Assembly (NCBI GenBank): GCA_049964535.1
Contig: JBMFXG010000144.1
Coordinates: 1 to 6,800 of the forward strand
Length of the DNA: 6,800 nucleotides
Origin: JAJYZP01 sp049964535
GTDB lineage: Bacteria > Actinomycetota > Acidimicrobiia > Acidimicrobiales > Acidimicrobiaceae
Direction of reading: 5' to 3'
The notes under the pieces were generated by a model. The model did not search any database. It saw only the letters and a list, made by a program, of their open reading frames with translations, and was not told where the DNA came from. Made by a program: the position numbers and the translations under genes. Below, in pieces: positions 1-6,697 of this stretch (positions are counted from its first letter, which is position 1; each line of letters opens with the position of its first letter).

Positions 1-1
1 G

Positions 2-958
2 TCATGGAATCCGTATCTCAAGAGTTCGAAGGAGCTTACGAAGTCCACTCTCTATCCCTCAGTGTGGGAGAACGGAATGGTGCAAGGTGGTCAACACTAT
101 CGGTTGCTAGCTTCGGCGAAGGTCTCTGAGGTCTTCTATAACGAAAGCATGTTCAAAGCTGCTGGCATCACGTCGGCTCCGAAGACGTGGTCACAACTCG
201 CTACTGACGCTGCCAAGCTGAAGTCAGCTTCGGTCATTCCACTCGGCTGGAAGGACTCCTCGGCACATATCTTGCCGTCGATTATGAGCGATGGCGGGAC
301 CTTGTTGAAGAAGTCGGACTCGGTGGGTGCGGCAGTGGCCTTTAACAATGCTGCGACGAAAGCCACGCTGAACTACTTCCGATCTCTCTATAAGTCTGGC
401 GATATGGTCTTCGATCACGGAACCACCCTTCGACAAGACCTTGCTTCCGGTCACATGGCGATGATCGATGGTACTTCAGCAGGGGAGGCGAAAGTCCTTG
501 CCGCAGTCGGTGGTAAGTTCAAAGTCGGTGCCTTCGTAGAGCCGGCGGGGTCGACTGGTCACGCTGCGAATTTGTTGCAAGGGCTTGGCTTCGTCTTGCC
601 GAAGGGCCACACTAAGGCCCAGGATGAGGCTGCGTGGACCTTTGTGCAGTGGTGGTACCAGCCAAGCCAGCAGGTGTACTGGGATGAGCACACGGGCTTC
701 GCCCCGTTGACCAAGGCTGCCGCTAAGGCCCTCCCCAAAGCCTTTCTTGTGAGCCATCCTGGTCTGGCTGCATCGGTCGGGGCCATGGCTTCCAAGTACA
801 CGGTTCCACGTCCGGTCAGTGACTCCTACGCCGAGGTTCAGACCGTTATCGATTCTGTCTTCCAGCAGGTGGTGACCGGCTCGATGAGTGTGTCTGCCGG
901 AATATCGCAGCTGCAAAGCCAGGGTAATTCGTACATGAGCGGAGCGAGCGCTCTCTAA
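2..958 (+). CDS. Extracellular solute-binding protein, family 1 (ABC sugar-type), 3' part
   Basis: The reading frame is open from the window edge, so the start, signal peptide and N-terminal lobe lie upstream; about 318 codons are visible, ending in TAA at 956-958. A GTG at 62 is internal, not the start. Near 131-200 the translation has the hallmark of the family 1 (CUT-class) binding proteins: VFYNESMFKAAGI, then PKTW. Further on come a GxxLP segment after a small-residue stretch, an EAAWTFVQWW helix, and a C-terminal Y-x-E-V...Q-x-V-x-x-G pattern typical of these proteins. By family, it would be a lipid-anchored or secreted receptor delivering a sugar or similar small solute (glycerol-3-phosphate is another option) to an ABC permease. 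No permease or ATPase gene is visible downstream; they may lie upstream or elsewhere. Instead a response regulator begins 5 nt after the stop and a kinase follows, which suggests a link between solute binding and signalling. The family call is secure; the substrate is unknown. Confidence 0.88.
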   Translation, partial: SWNPYLKSSKELTKSTLYPSVWENGMVQGGQHYRLLASAKVSEVFYNESMFKAAGITSAPKTWSQLATDAAKLKSASVIPLGWKDSSAHILPSIMSDGGTLLKKSDSVGAAVAFNNAATKATLNYFRSLYKSGDMVFDHGTTLRQDLASGHMAMIDGTSAGEAKVLAAVGGKFKVGAFVEPAGSTGHAANLLQGLGFVLPKGHTKAQDEAAWTFVQWWYQPSQQVYWDEHTGFAPLTKAAAKALPKAFLVSHPGLAASVGAMASKYTVPRPVSDSYAEVQTVIDSVFQQVVTGSMSVSAGISQLQSQGNSYMSGASAL

Positions 959-963
959 TCATC

Positions 964-1737
964 ATGATGTCGACATTTGACGATCACTCCTCCCGGACCG
1001 AGCCGGGAGGAGGCGCGTGGCTTGCGCGGATACTTCTTGTCGAGGATGATCTCGGTCTTGCCAGCGCGATCAAAGTTGGACTCGAGGCTGAGTATTACTC
1101 GGTCACTATTGCGAATGATGGTGAAGCTGCGCTCCGTATCTTCGAGAACGAGCGACACGATCTTGTCCTGCTCGACCTTCTACTGCCAGGTATCTCGGGT
1201 CTCGAGGTATGTCGAGAGATCTTGAGCTGCAGACCCGAGACCGAGATCATCATGATTACCGCTCTTGGAGAACTCCAGGATACGGTAGCCGGACTTGAGT
1301 TTGGTGCCGATGACTACCTGGTCAAGCCGTTTGTCATGAGCGAGCTCAAGGCTCGCATGCACGCCGTGCTTCGTAGGGGCTCACATACGGTCGACTCTCT
1401 ACCACCGATTGAGGTGGAGAAGGTGTCAACGGTCATGGCAGTGGGTGCATTGCTGCTCGATGTCGAGCATGGTCATCTTTACTATCACGGCCGATTGATT
1501 CACACGCGACCGCGCGAGCTGGAGGTTCTCGAACTGTTCTTTCGGCGTCCCGGACTCGTGCTCAGTCGAACCATGGTGGAGTCGGTTTTGAGTACTGGGA
1601 GTGAGGCGATTTCGAGGGCAACGGTCGACTGGCATATTCGTCAGATACGCCAGCGTCTCCAATCGGAGATAGGGGTTCCGCTCATTGAAACGGTCTACGG
1701 CATCGGCTGGCGTCTCGATCCTCGAGCAGCGATCTAA
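964..1737 (+). CDS. OmpR/PhoB-family response regulator
   Basis: The protein has a receiver domain at about residues 22-137 and a winged-helix DNA-binding domain at about 160-252. In the receiver, acidic residues E27-D28-D29 (in ILLVEDD), phospho-acceptor D71 (VLLDLLLPG), T99 and K121 (VKPF) are all present, so it should be phosphorylatable. The C-terminal part has the family pattern TRPRELEVLELFF and ends ETVYGIGWRL, the usual wing. It would be phosphorylated by the kinase encoded 12 nt downstream and act as a cytoplasmic transcription factor. The start is doubtful. ATG 964 (or 967) follows the previous stop by 5 nt but has no ribosome-binding site at a proper distance, and it gives about 20 extra N-terminal residues. 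No ATG, GTG or TTG occurs in this frame between 967 and the conserved ARILLVEDD. Coupled translation from the upstream gene could explain the start, or a single-base error may hide it. Target genes are unknown. Confidence 0.93.
   Translation: MMSTFDDHSSRTEPGGGAWLARILLVEDDLGLASAIKVGLEAEYYSVTIANDGEAALRIFENERHDLVLLDLLLPGISGLEVCREILSCRPETEIIMITALGELQDTVAGLEFGADDYLVKPFVMSELKARMHAVLRRGSHTVDSLPPIEVEKVSTVMAVGALLLDVEHGHLYYHGRLIHTRPRELEVLELFFRRPGLVLSRTMVESVLSTGSEAISRATVDWHIRQIRQRLQSEIGVPLIETVYGIGWRLDPRAAI
987..1012 (+). terminator. Perfect 10-bp GC-rich hairpin after the binding-protein gene
   Basis: CTCCTCCCGG (987-996) and CCGGGAGGAG (1003-1012) are perfectly complementary around a 6-nt loop. The hairpin starts 28 nt after the stop of the solute-binding protein gene. 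There is no T-run behind it. In ABC operons such stems often partly stop transcription or protect the upstream mRNA end, so that the binding protein is made in excess; that role is inferred here. The right arm also contains GGAGGAGG (1006-1013), the only strong ribosome-binding-like sequence near the start of the next gene, so folding would hide it. If the response regulator starts at 964, this hairpin lies inside its codons 8-17. Confidence 0.6.
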
Positions 1738-1748
1738 GGGGTCGGAGG
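1736..1748 (+). promoter_or_regulatory. Ribosome-binding region of the histidine kinase gene
   Basis: Two purine runs precede the kinase gene. AAGGGG (1736-1741), overlapping the regulator's stop, is 8 nt from ATG 1750. GGAGG (1744-1748) is only 1 nt from that ATG but 7 nt from an in-frame TTG at 1756. The real start is therefore either ATG 1750 or TTG 1756; the difference is two residues. Confidence 0.5.
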
Positions 1749-1749
1749 T

Positions 1750-3219
1750 ATGTCGTTGCGCTTACGGATCGTCCTCACGGTCACGTGCTTGACGACTTTC
1801 TTAGTTGTCATCGCTGGCCTGGGATTCGATGCGTACGTGGGATCGGCGACTCGTGCGACGCTTCAGCGGTCGCTCCTGAGGCGCTCCGATCGTGTCCAAG
1901 GTGCGCTAGTAGGACACGTGATGGCTAGCACCGGTTCTGGAGTAAATCTTAAAGCGGCGCCGGATCAGTCTGCGATTCAGGTTCTGAATGCAAGCGGACG
2001 ACTGATCTATACGACAGTTGCAGCCGGAATGACTCCGATGGTGAGCTTGGGGCGTTTGAGGGCGGCTCATGGGAGTACAACGTGGTACCTAGCGGTGCTC
2101 CCACATCACCGCAACCCGACGATGGTAGTTGCCGAACCAGTTCGTGCCCATCACGGTGACCTACTTCTCGTTGGCGGTTCGACCGATCAGGTTCGTGACT
2201 CTCTCGCTCTGGTTGAACGACTCCTTTTCGCAGGTGGTGCGCTAGCCATACTCTGTGCTGGCCTCGGTGCAGGCTTTTTAGCAAAAGTCGTCCTTCGTCC
2301 TGTTGACGCTATGAGACGCCAAGCAATGGACTTGGTGACGAGCCCGCCAGAGCTAAGGCTCACCGACCCGGGAACCGGTGATGAACTCGCCCTCCTCGCC
2401 GAGACCCTAAACGGGTTTCTTGACCGCCTTCAAAAGTCAGCAGAGCTACAACGGCGATTTATCTCTGCTGCGAGTCACGAGTTACGCACCCCTTTGGCGG
2501 GGTTGAGGATTGAATTGGAGAATCGTTGGATCGTGAGCGATCCACAGGTACAGCAAGCGTTCTTCCGTCGATTGGAGGAGAGGGTTGAGCATCTCGTGCA
2601 TCTCACCGAGGGGCTCTTGCAGGTAGCGCAAGGTCAGCGGGACCAGATTCCACTCCATGTCGTGGTTCAACCGCTTGAGCCGATTGTGACCGCAGCACTT
2701 GTGAACCTCGTTCCTCGTGCTGAGGAGGCGGAAGTCTTGTTTGTCGTTGCTGCAGATCCAACGATCTGGGCGCCGGTTGATGCCGTACGTTTCAGAGAGA
2801 TTGTGGACAACTTGGTGACCAACGCTTTGCGCTATAGCGATGCCGGCATGGTAATCGAGATCTCTTTGACGGGTAGTGGTGGTTGGGTTTTTTTTGAGGT
2901 TCGGGACCATGGACCAGGTTTCCCCCCGGAGTTTCTTCCGAATGCCTTCGAGCCCTTTACGCGTGCGAAGCGAACTCCAGTGCGAGTGGGTGAGGGCTTT
3001 GGGCTCGGCCTCAGCCTGGTGAAGCTGCTCACCTTGGCTCATGGCGGCGAGGCGATCGTTGCTAATCATCCTGATGGCGGCGCTGTGGCCAGAATCAGCC
3101 TCCCGCTTGTAGCCGAAGGCGATGAGGGCAATCGATCGATACATAGATCTCGTGGCGGTCCGGAGCAGGGGTCGATCGAGCTTGAGCTAGCTCACTTGGG
3201 TGATGCAGGCAAGAGATGA
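1750..3219 (+). CDS. Membrane sensor histidine kinase
   Basis: This 489-residue protein has the standard order of an OmpR-partner kinase. A first membrane segment (about 6-30) is followed by an extracytoplasmic sensor region (about 31-153), a second membrane segment (about 156-181) and a HAMP linker starting at the conserved proline (RPVDAM, 183-188). The dimerisation/phosphoacceptor helix carries H243 in SHELRTPLAG. The ATPase domain shows the N box (REIVDNLVTNAL, N354 and N358), G1 box (DHGPG, 386-390), F box (FEPF, 400-403) and G2 box (GEGFGLGLSL, 414-423). All catalytic motifs are intact, so it should be active. It most likely phosphorylates D71 of the regulator encoded just upstream. The roughly 125-residue sensor region shows no family I recognise, so the stimulus is unknown. 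The adjacent solute-binding protein could be the ligand carrier, but that is inference. About 36 residues follow the ATPase core as a charged, probably disordered tail. Start alternatives are ATG 1750 and TTG 1756. Confidence 0.94.
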   Translation: MSLRLRIVLTVTCLTTFLVVIAGLGFDAYVGSATRATLQRSLLRRSDRVQGALVGHVMASTGSGVNLKAAPDQSAIQVLNASGRLIYTTVAAGMTPMVSLGRLRAAHGSTTWYLAVLPHHRNPTMVVAEPVRAHHGDLLLVGGSTDQVRDSLALVERLLFAGGALAILCAGLGAGFLAKVVLRPVDAMRRQAMDLVTSPPELRLTDPGTGDELALLAETLNGFLDRLQKSAELQRRFISAASHELRTPLAGLRIELENRWIVSDPQVQQAFFRRLEERVEHLVHLTEGLLQVAQGQRDQIPLHVVVQPLEPIVTAALVNLVPRAEEAEVLFVVAADPTIWAPVDAVRFREIVDNLVTNALRYSDAGMVIEISLTGSGGWVFFEVRDHGPGFPPEFLPNAFEPFTRAKRTPVRVGEGFGLGLSLVKLLTLAHGGEAIVANHPDGGAVARISLPLVAEGDEGNRSIHRSRGGPEQGSIELELAHLGDAGKR

Positions 3220-3252
3220 TGAGGTTGAGGGTTTCGAGGGTGGATGACTTAG

Positions 3253-3259
3253 AAGGAGG
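3253..3259 (+). promoter_or_regulatory. Strong ribosome-binding site of the ETF fusion gene
   Basis: AAGGAGG at 3253-3259 stands 8 nt before ATG 3268. It is the best-formed ribosome-binding site in the window and fixes the start of the ETF gene. The contrast with the poor sites of the two regulatory genes suggests the flavoprotein is made at a higher level from the same transcript, if they share one. Confidence 0.8.
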
Positions 3260-3267
3260 AGAGCGCG

Positions 3268-5067
3268 ATGTCGATCGCTGTTCTGATCAAACAGGTTCCT
3301 AGTTCCCAGGACCTCTCCCTTGGGGAGGATCTCAGCCTCAAAAGAGAAGGCGTTGATCTAGAGATTAACCCCTACTGCCGAAGGGCTCTGGCAACGGCCC
3401 TGCGACTTGGCAAGGAGCGTCACGAACCATGCATCGTGTTGAGCATGGGGCCACCGTCAGCAGAGCGCGCTCTCCAAGAGGCCCTCACTCTCGGTGCCGA
3501 TAGGGCAGTCTTGCTCAGCGATCCTGAGCTTGCTGGTTCGGATATTTTGGCGACGTCACGAGCGCTCGCCGCAGCTCTGAATCGCTTGGGTCCACTGTCT
3601 GTGGTTCTGTGCGGGAAGTTCTCAGTAGACGCGGAAACTGGCCTCGTTCCTGCCCAGTTAGCGGAGCTTTTAGGATTTCCACTCCTTGACGGTGTGCGTC
3701 GCCTAGACCTTAGGGGAGATCGGGCTTTTGTAGAAGTTGAAACTGATAGTGGCTGGATGGAAGCGTCATCAACTCTGCCGGTGTTGCTGACGTGTGCTGA
3801 GCGCCTCTGTTCGCCGGCTCGAGCTGGTGTCGATGAGGTTGATGCCATCGGTCACGATCAAATTGTAAGGCTAGGAGTCGGTGAGTTGGGTCCTGGGCTA
3901 TGGGGATCGTCGGCAAGTCCAACGGCGGTGAGGGCGATCCGGAGGGTTGCAGCAGATCGTTTGAGGCGGCAGTTGGAAGGTACGCTGGATGATCAAGTTC
4001 GGGCCGTCGTCGACCTCTTGCAGGCTCGTGCGACCGTCCGTGATACCGATCGACCTTCTCCGGTGGTACCGGCTCCCGTATGGGAGACTCCTTCCTCGAA
4101 AGTGGTTGTAGTTGGTGAGCCGGGACGACCTGACACGACTCGTGAGCTGCTTGCGATGGCAGCCGATGCTGCGCAGCATCTGGCGACTATGGTGACGGTC
4201 GTCGTTACGACCGGTTCGCTTGGTCTGGATCTCTTATCGGGTTGGGGTGCCGATTGCGTGATGGAGGTGGATGAAATGGAGTCTGCCGATGAGATCGCCT
4301 GGCTCATGGGGAAGTGGAGCGGTACGTCTCGTCTGGAACTTGTGCTCCTCCCTTCAACGACATGGGGACGGGAGGTGGCGGGGCGAATTGCGGCTCGTAC
4401 GCAATCAGGTCTTGTCAGTGACGTCATCAGGATTGAATTCGACGAAAATCTCGAGGGCTTTCTTTACGTCAAACCAGCTCTCAGTGGAAGCGAACTCGCC
4501 GAGATAACCTCGAATACACAAATGAACTGTGTGACCATGCGGCCAGGATCTCGACCTTCTCCGAGGCCACGAACTCTACACCCCATCCGACGGATTGATG
4601 CACCCCAGATGGAGGAGCTATCGCAACGTACGATCGAACGGGTGGTCGTTGAGGATGATCTTGAGCAACTCAACCGTGCAACGATCATCGTGGGCATCGG
4701 TATGGGCGTTGGAGAAGCCGGCCTGTCTCATTTGAAGGCGATCATCACGCCCCTGAACGCAGAGCTTGCGACGACCCGGAAGGTGACGGATCGGCACTGG
4801 CTCCCGCGCTCGAGACAGATCGGAATTACCGGGCGCCACGTAGCGCCCGAGATCTATCTGGCCGTAGGACTTTCGGGCAAGTACAACCATATGATCGGTG
4901 TTGCAGCGGCTCGAACGGTTCTTGCCGTCAACATTGACCCAAGTGCTCCGGTCTTTGACCACGCAGACCTCGGTATAGTCGGTGATTGGCGCGTCGTAGT
5001 GCCCGCCATTGTTGCCGGCCTGTCCGGCATAGCGCTGTCATCTGCTTCGGCGATCGCTCTCTCCTAG
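3268..5067 (+). CDS. Electron-transfer flavoprotein, fused beta-alpha subunits
   Basis: This 599-residue protein joins two normally separate subunits. Residues 1 to about 258 are EtfB-like: IAVLIKQVP at the N-terminus, INPYCRRAL (33-41), VLSMGPPSAERALQEAL (57-73), LGADRAVLLSD (75-85), the nucleotide-binding-type DAETG (121-125) and a late GSSASPTAVR segment. After a proline-rich linker (about 259-275) an EtfA-like part begins at KVVVVGE. Its FAD domain has R504, the ITG motif (520-522), GLSGKYNHMIG (534-544, with S536 and H541) and AVNIDPSAPVF (553-563), all expected for FAD binding. ETFs hold FAD and pass electrons from dehydrogenases (acyl-CoA or others) to a membrane quinone oxidoreductase, or take part in electron bifurcation. 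Which applies cannot be told here, because no dehydrogenase, ETF-quinone oxidoreductase or ferredoxin gene is next to it. The reading frame is continuous with no sign of a frameshift at the joint. Fused ETFs are, to my knowledge, known from some archaea such as Sulfolobales. The family call is firm. Confidence 0.94.
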   Translation: MSIAVLIKQVPSSQDLSLGEDLSLKREGVDLEINPYCRRALATALRLGKERHEPCIVLSMGPPSAERALQEALTLGADRAVLLSDPELAGSDILATSRALAAALNRLGPLSVVLCGKFSVDAETGLVPAQLAELLGFPLLDGVRRLDLRGDRAFVEVETDSGWMEASSTLPVLLTCAERLCSPARAGVDEVDAIGHDQIVRLGVGELGPGLWGSSASPTAVRAIRRVAADRLRRQLEGTLDDQVRAVVDLLQARATVRDTDRPSPVVPAPVWETPSSKVVVVGEPGRPDTTRELLAMAADAAQHLATMVTVVVTTGSLGLDLLSGWGADCVMEVDEMESADEIAWLMGKWSGTSRLELVLLPSTTWGREVAGRIAARTQSGLVSDVIRIEFDENLEGFLYVKPALSGSELAEITSNTQMNCVTMRPGSRPSPRPRTLHPIRRIDAPQMEELSQRTIERVVVEDDLEQLNRATIIVGIGMGVGEAGLSHLKAIITPLNAELATTRKVTDRHWLPRSRQIGITGRHVAPEIYLAVGLSGKYNHMIGVAAARTVLAVNIDPSAPVFDHADLGIVGDWRVVVPAIVAGLSGIALSSASAIALS

Positions 5068-5116
5068 CCCCCTTGCTTCTCGAGTGCAGCGTGTGGAGAT
5101 TGGGAAGATCGAGATC

Positions 5117-5146
5117 TCGCAGTCGTCATCTGGTTGACGACTGCGA
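5117..5146 (+). terminator. 12-bp perfect hairpin closing the ETF operon
   Basis: TCGCAGTCGTCA (5117-5128) pairs without mismatch with TGACGACTGCGA (5135-5146) around the 6-nt loop TCTGGT. It lies 49 nt after the ETF stop codon and there is no T-run on either side. The position and the loop and stem size match the other two hairpins in this window, so it is most likely the transcription end of the block. A 10-bp palindrome, CGAGATCTCG (5110-5119), overlaps its left foot. Confidence 0.65.
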
Positions 5147-5306
5147 TACGGCGTGGGGCCGCTCCAGCACCTGACTCGAAGGGTAAGGGGCGTACACCTC
5201 TCTCCTCGCGACGGGCGCCACGTGCATAAAGCTACGTAAAGGCTGTGGCTGTGCTTCGACAGAGCGGCTCGTTCCTACCGAAGATGAAGAAGTTAATAGG
5301 ATCTGT

Positions 5307-5337
5307 CTGTACCCTCTGAGGTAGGTAATAGGGACAG
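5307..5337. repeat. Weak bulged inverted repeat
   Basis: CTGT-A-CCCT (5307-5315) can pair with AGGG-ACAG (5330-5337), with one bulged A, around a 14-nt loop. It could be an operator or a small hairpin, but it is short enough to arise by chance. Confidence 0.25.
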
Positions 5338-5997
5338 CGTGATCATATTCTCAGTGGCCTGTGGTTGAAGACGCCTTCTCTCTTGCACTGCGACCGATCT
5401 TGCAAGCGCTCGCACTGTCTACTCCCTGGTGAGCGGAGAGACTGTTTGATGTGGTCACGAGGTCAGGGTGCCAAGTGCGAAGCCGATCTCGCTGCGATAT
5501 CGTTGCGCGATACGCGCTGCTGTCTGCGACGTGAGAGGCATCGTTCACGTGATCTGTACCGATGTGCGCTGTTTTTGTTGAGTGGGTGGTCGTGTGGGAT
5601 GGCTTCACTGGAGGACTCTCGTTGGTGGGATGGGTGTATCGGTGCCTGATGGCGATCGAAGGCACAGTGGTCGCGGGATAGTTGCTCCGGCAGGCGCACT
5701 GTGAAGAGCTACTTTGCGTGAACCTTTCCGACGTGCTTGAACCCTGGGAACGTTCGTCGTAAACGGACTCGACCCATCTGTCGGTTTTGAATATTGCGTG
5801 GACGGCTCAGCGGCGTATCTATCGAACTCGATGGGAGAGGAAGGGAATATCCATGTGCTCTTTGGTTCGGGCCGAGCAACTTCGGTGTCTATCCGTAGTT
5901 TCTTCCGATCAAGTATTCCAAGACTCAAGTTGCCTTTGAGCATGCGATGACTTGAGATGACACAGAGAGAGGGGTGCTGCGAGTACCTGAGTTGCAG

Positions 5998-6012
5998 AGA
6001 AGTTGAACTTCT
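5998..6012. repeat. Near-perfect 15-bp palindrome
   Basis: AGAAGTT (5998-6004) and AACTTCT (6006-6012) are exact reverse complements around a single central G. The tight symmetry is like a binding site for a dimeric repressor rather than an RNA hairpin, since the loop is too small. No gene starts close by, so any role is speculative. Confidence 0.3.
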
Positions 6013-6293
6013 TATCCCCACGGTGCTGCTCGTCATCGAGGAGTTCTAGATCTCTGATCACGGTGTGCGTGAGATCCACGGAGGCTGCCCTACGGCTCGC
6101 AAGAGGAGGCCCACCTTAGTAGAGCTTTCGTTGCGTATCGATCACACAGGGACCGTAGCGATGTTTGGAGCGTTCATTGGTCGGGTTAGATTCGTCGCTC
6201 TTTACCAGCTTCCACTGCTTAGCTGCCATGAGCGTAGAGCGGCAGGTGACCCTTCGCGTCCAAGGGGAGACGGAGGTACTGAACTTGGATGTG

Positions 6294-6334
6294 CCCCGAG
6301 CTTCCTAGTCGAACCTATCGATCACGGCTCGGGG
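6294..6334. repeat. 8-bp GC-rich inverted repeat with 25-nt loop
   Basis: CCCCGAGC (6294-6301) and GCTCGGGG (6327-6334) are perfect reverse complements. The loop contains two TCGA tetramers that could pair further. It lies between the gene-less region and the minus-strand hairpin at 6383-6409, so it might be an additional stop signal for the minus-strand gene or part of a structured RNA. Confidence 0.35.
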
Positions 6335-6382
6335 AATGAGACTCCGGCGAGATCACCATGACTCCTGTGCGGGAGGTCCTGT

Positions 6383-6409
6383 CGTGGCGATCCCGAGAGG
6401 ATCGCCACG
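6383..6409 (-). terminator. 11-bp perfect hairpin downstream of the ettA remnant
   Basis: CGTGGCGATCC (6383-6393) pairs exactly with GGATCGCCACG (6399-6409) around the 5-nt loop CGAGA. It is placed 62 nt beyond the stop codon of the minus-strand ABC-F gene fragment, as expected for that gene's terminator. No T-run follows on either strand. It resembles the stems at 987-1012 and 5117-5146 in size. Confidence 0.6.
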
Positions 6410-6471
6410 CATCGACGAGCAACCGCGCTACCGTGCTCGCCCGTTCCACTCATCTCGAGCATCGAGAGGAT

Positions 6472-6697
6472 CTATCTCATGAGCGGCTTGTACTTCATCC
6501 GGTGTGGACGGTCTGCATCGGTTCCAAGTCTCCGGTGTCGGTCGAGCTCGTAGTCGGAGAAGTTGCCTTCAAACCAACGAACTACGGCCTCCCCCTCAAA
6601 GGCGAGAATGTGGGTTGCTATGCGGTCCAAGAACCAACGGTCGTGGCTGATGACTACTACGCAACCTGGGAAGCTGAGGAGGCCATCCTCGATCAAC
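6472..6697 (-). pseudogene. ettA: 3' fragment of an EttA-type ABC-F ATPase gene
   Basis: The minus strand encodes the C-terminal end of the energy-dependent translational throttle protein EttA, an ABC-F ATPase that binds the ribosomal E site. Visible are LLSFPGCVVVISHDRWFLDR, with the H-loop histidine of ISHDR, then IATHILAFEGE, WFEGNFSDYE, and the family's usual ending RMKYKPLMR before TAG (6472-6474). Only about 75 of the roughly 555 residues remain. In the full protein the Walker B segment (LLLDEPTNDLD) lies about 10-20 residues before LLSFPGC. Here the sequence diverges at about 6680-6697 and no frame upstream has that motif. An ATG at 6724-6726 opens the frame artificially, and a TAG lies 8 codons before it. 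A protein from here would lack both nucleotide-binding Walker motifs and the signature, so it should be inactive. The natural 3' end and hairpin are kept, so the damage is on the 5' side: a deletion, rearrangement or assembly join. Confidence 0.85.

Larger units (their letters stand above)
5147..6382. other. About 1.2 kb without a recognisable gene
   Basis: I read all six frames. Several open frames of 60-145 codons exist on both strands (for example 5365-5649 and 6065-6361 on plus, 5605-6036 on minus). None shows a family motif, a good ribosome-binding site or amino-acid usage like the neighbouring real genes. Their products are rich in Arg, Ser, His, Cys and Trp, as expected from non-coding reading. 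I found no tRNA, rRNA, CRISPR-like repeat or known riboswitch pattern, and no clear promoter. Short inverted repeats are present at 5307-5337, 5998-6012 and 6294-6334. The stretch may be decayed coding DNA, a long intergenic region or carry an unknown RNA; sequence alone does not decide. Confidence 0.6.

Noticed and set aside
2482..3144. 220-codon minus-strand open frame opposite the kinase gene
   Set aside because: An antisense shadow of the clearly coding kinase; its product shows no family motif.
3216..3302. Short frame starting with ATGATG, overlapping the kinase stop by ATGA and ending inside the ETF gene
   Set aside because: About 28 codons with no strong ribosome-binding site; the ETF gene has its own ideal site, so coupling through this frame is not needed.
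5741..5948. Plus-frame stretch with GLDPSVGF, resembling the Cas1 segment GLDPYxGFLH
   Set aside because: Only about eight residues match; nothing of Cas1 follows or precedes, there is no start codon or ribosome-binding site, and no CRISPR repeat is present in the window.
5605..6036. 143-codon open frame on the minus strand
   Set aside because: The longest open frame of the gene-less region, but its product has no recognisable motif, is rich in Ser, Arg and Pro, and lacks a ribosome-binding site.
6294..6334. Minus-strand tRNA-like piece with GGTTCGACT inside a GC stem
   Set aside because: Only 41 nt between the arms, no proper T-stem, anticodon arm or D arm.
6065..6361. 98-codon plus-strand open frame starting with GTG
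   Set aside because: No recognisable domain and residue use unlike the neighbouring genes; probably chance, though a small unknown gene cannot be excluded.
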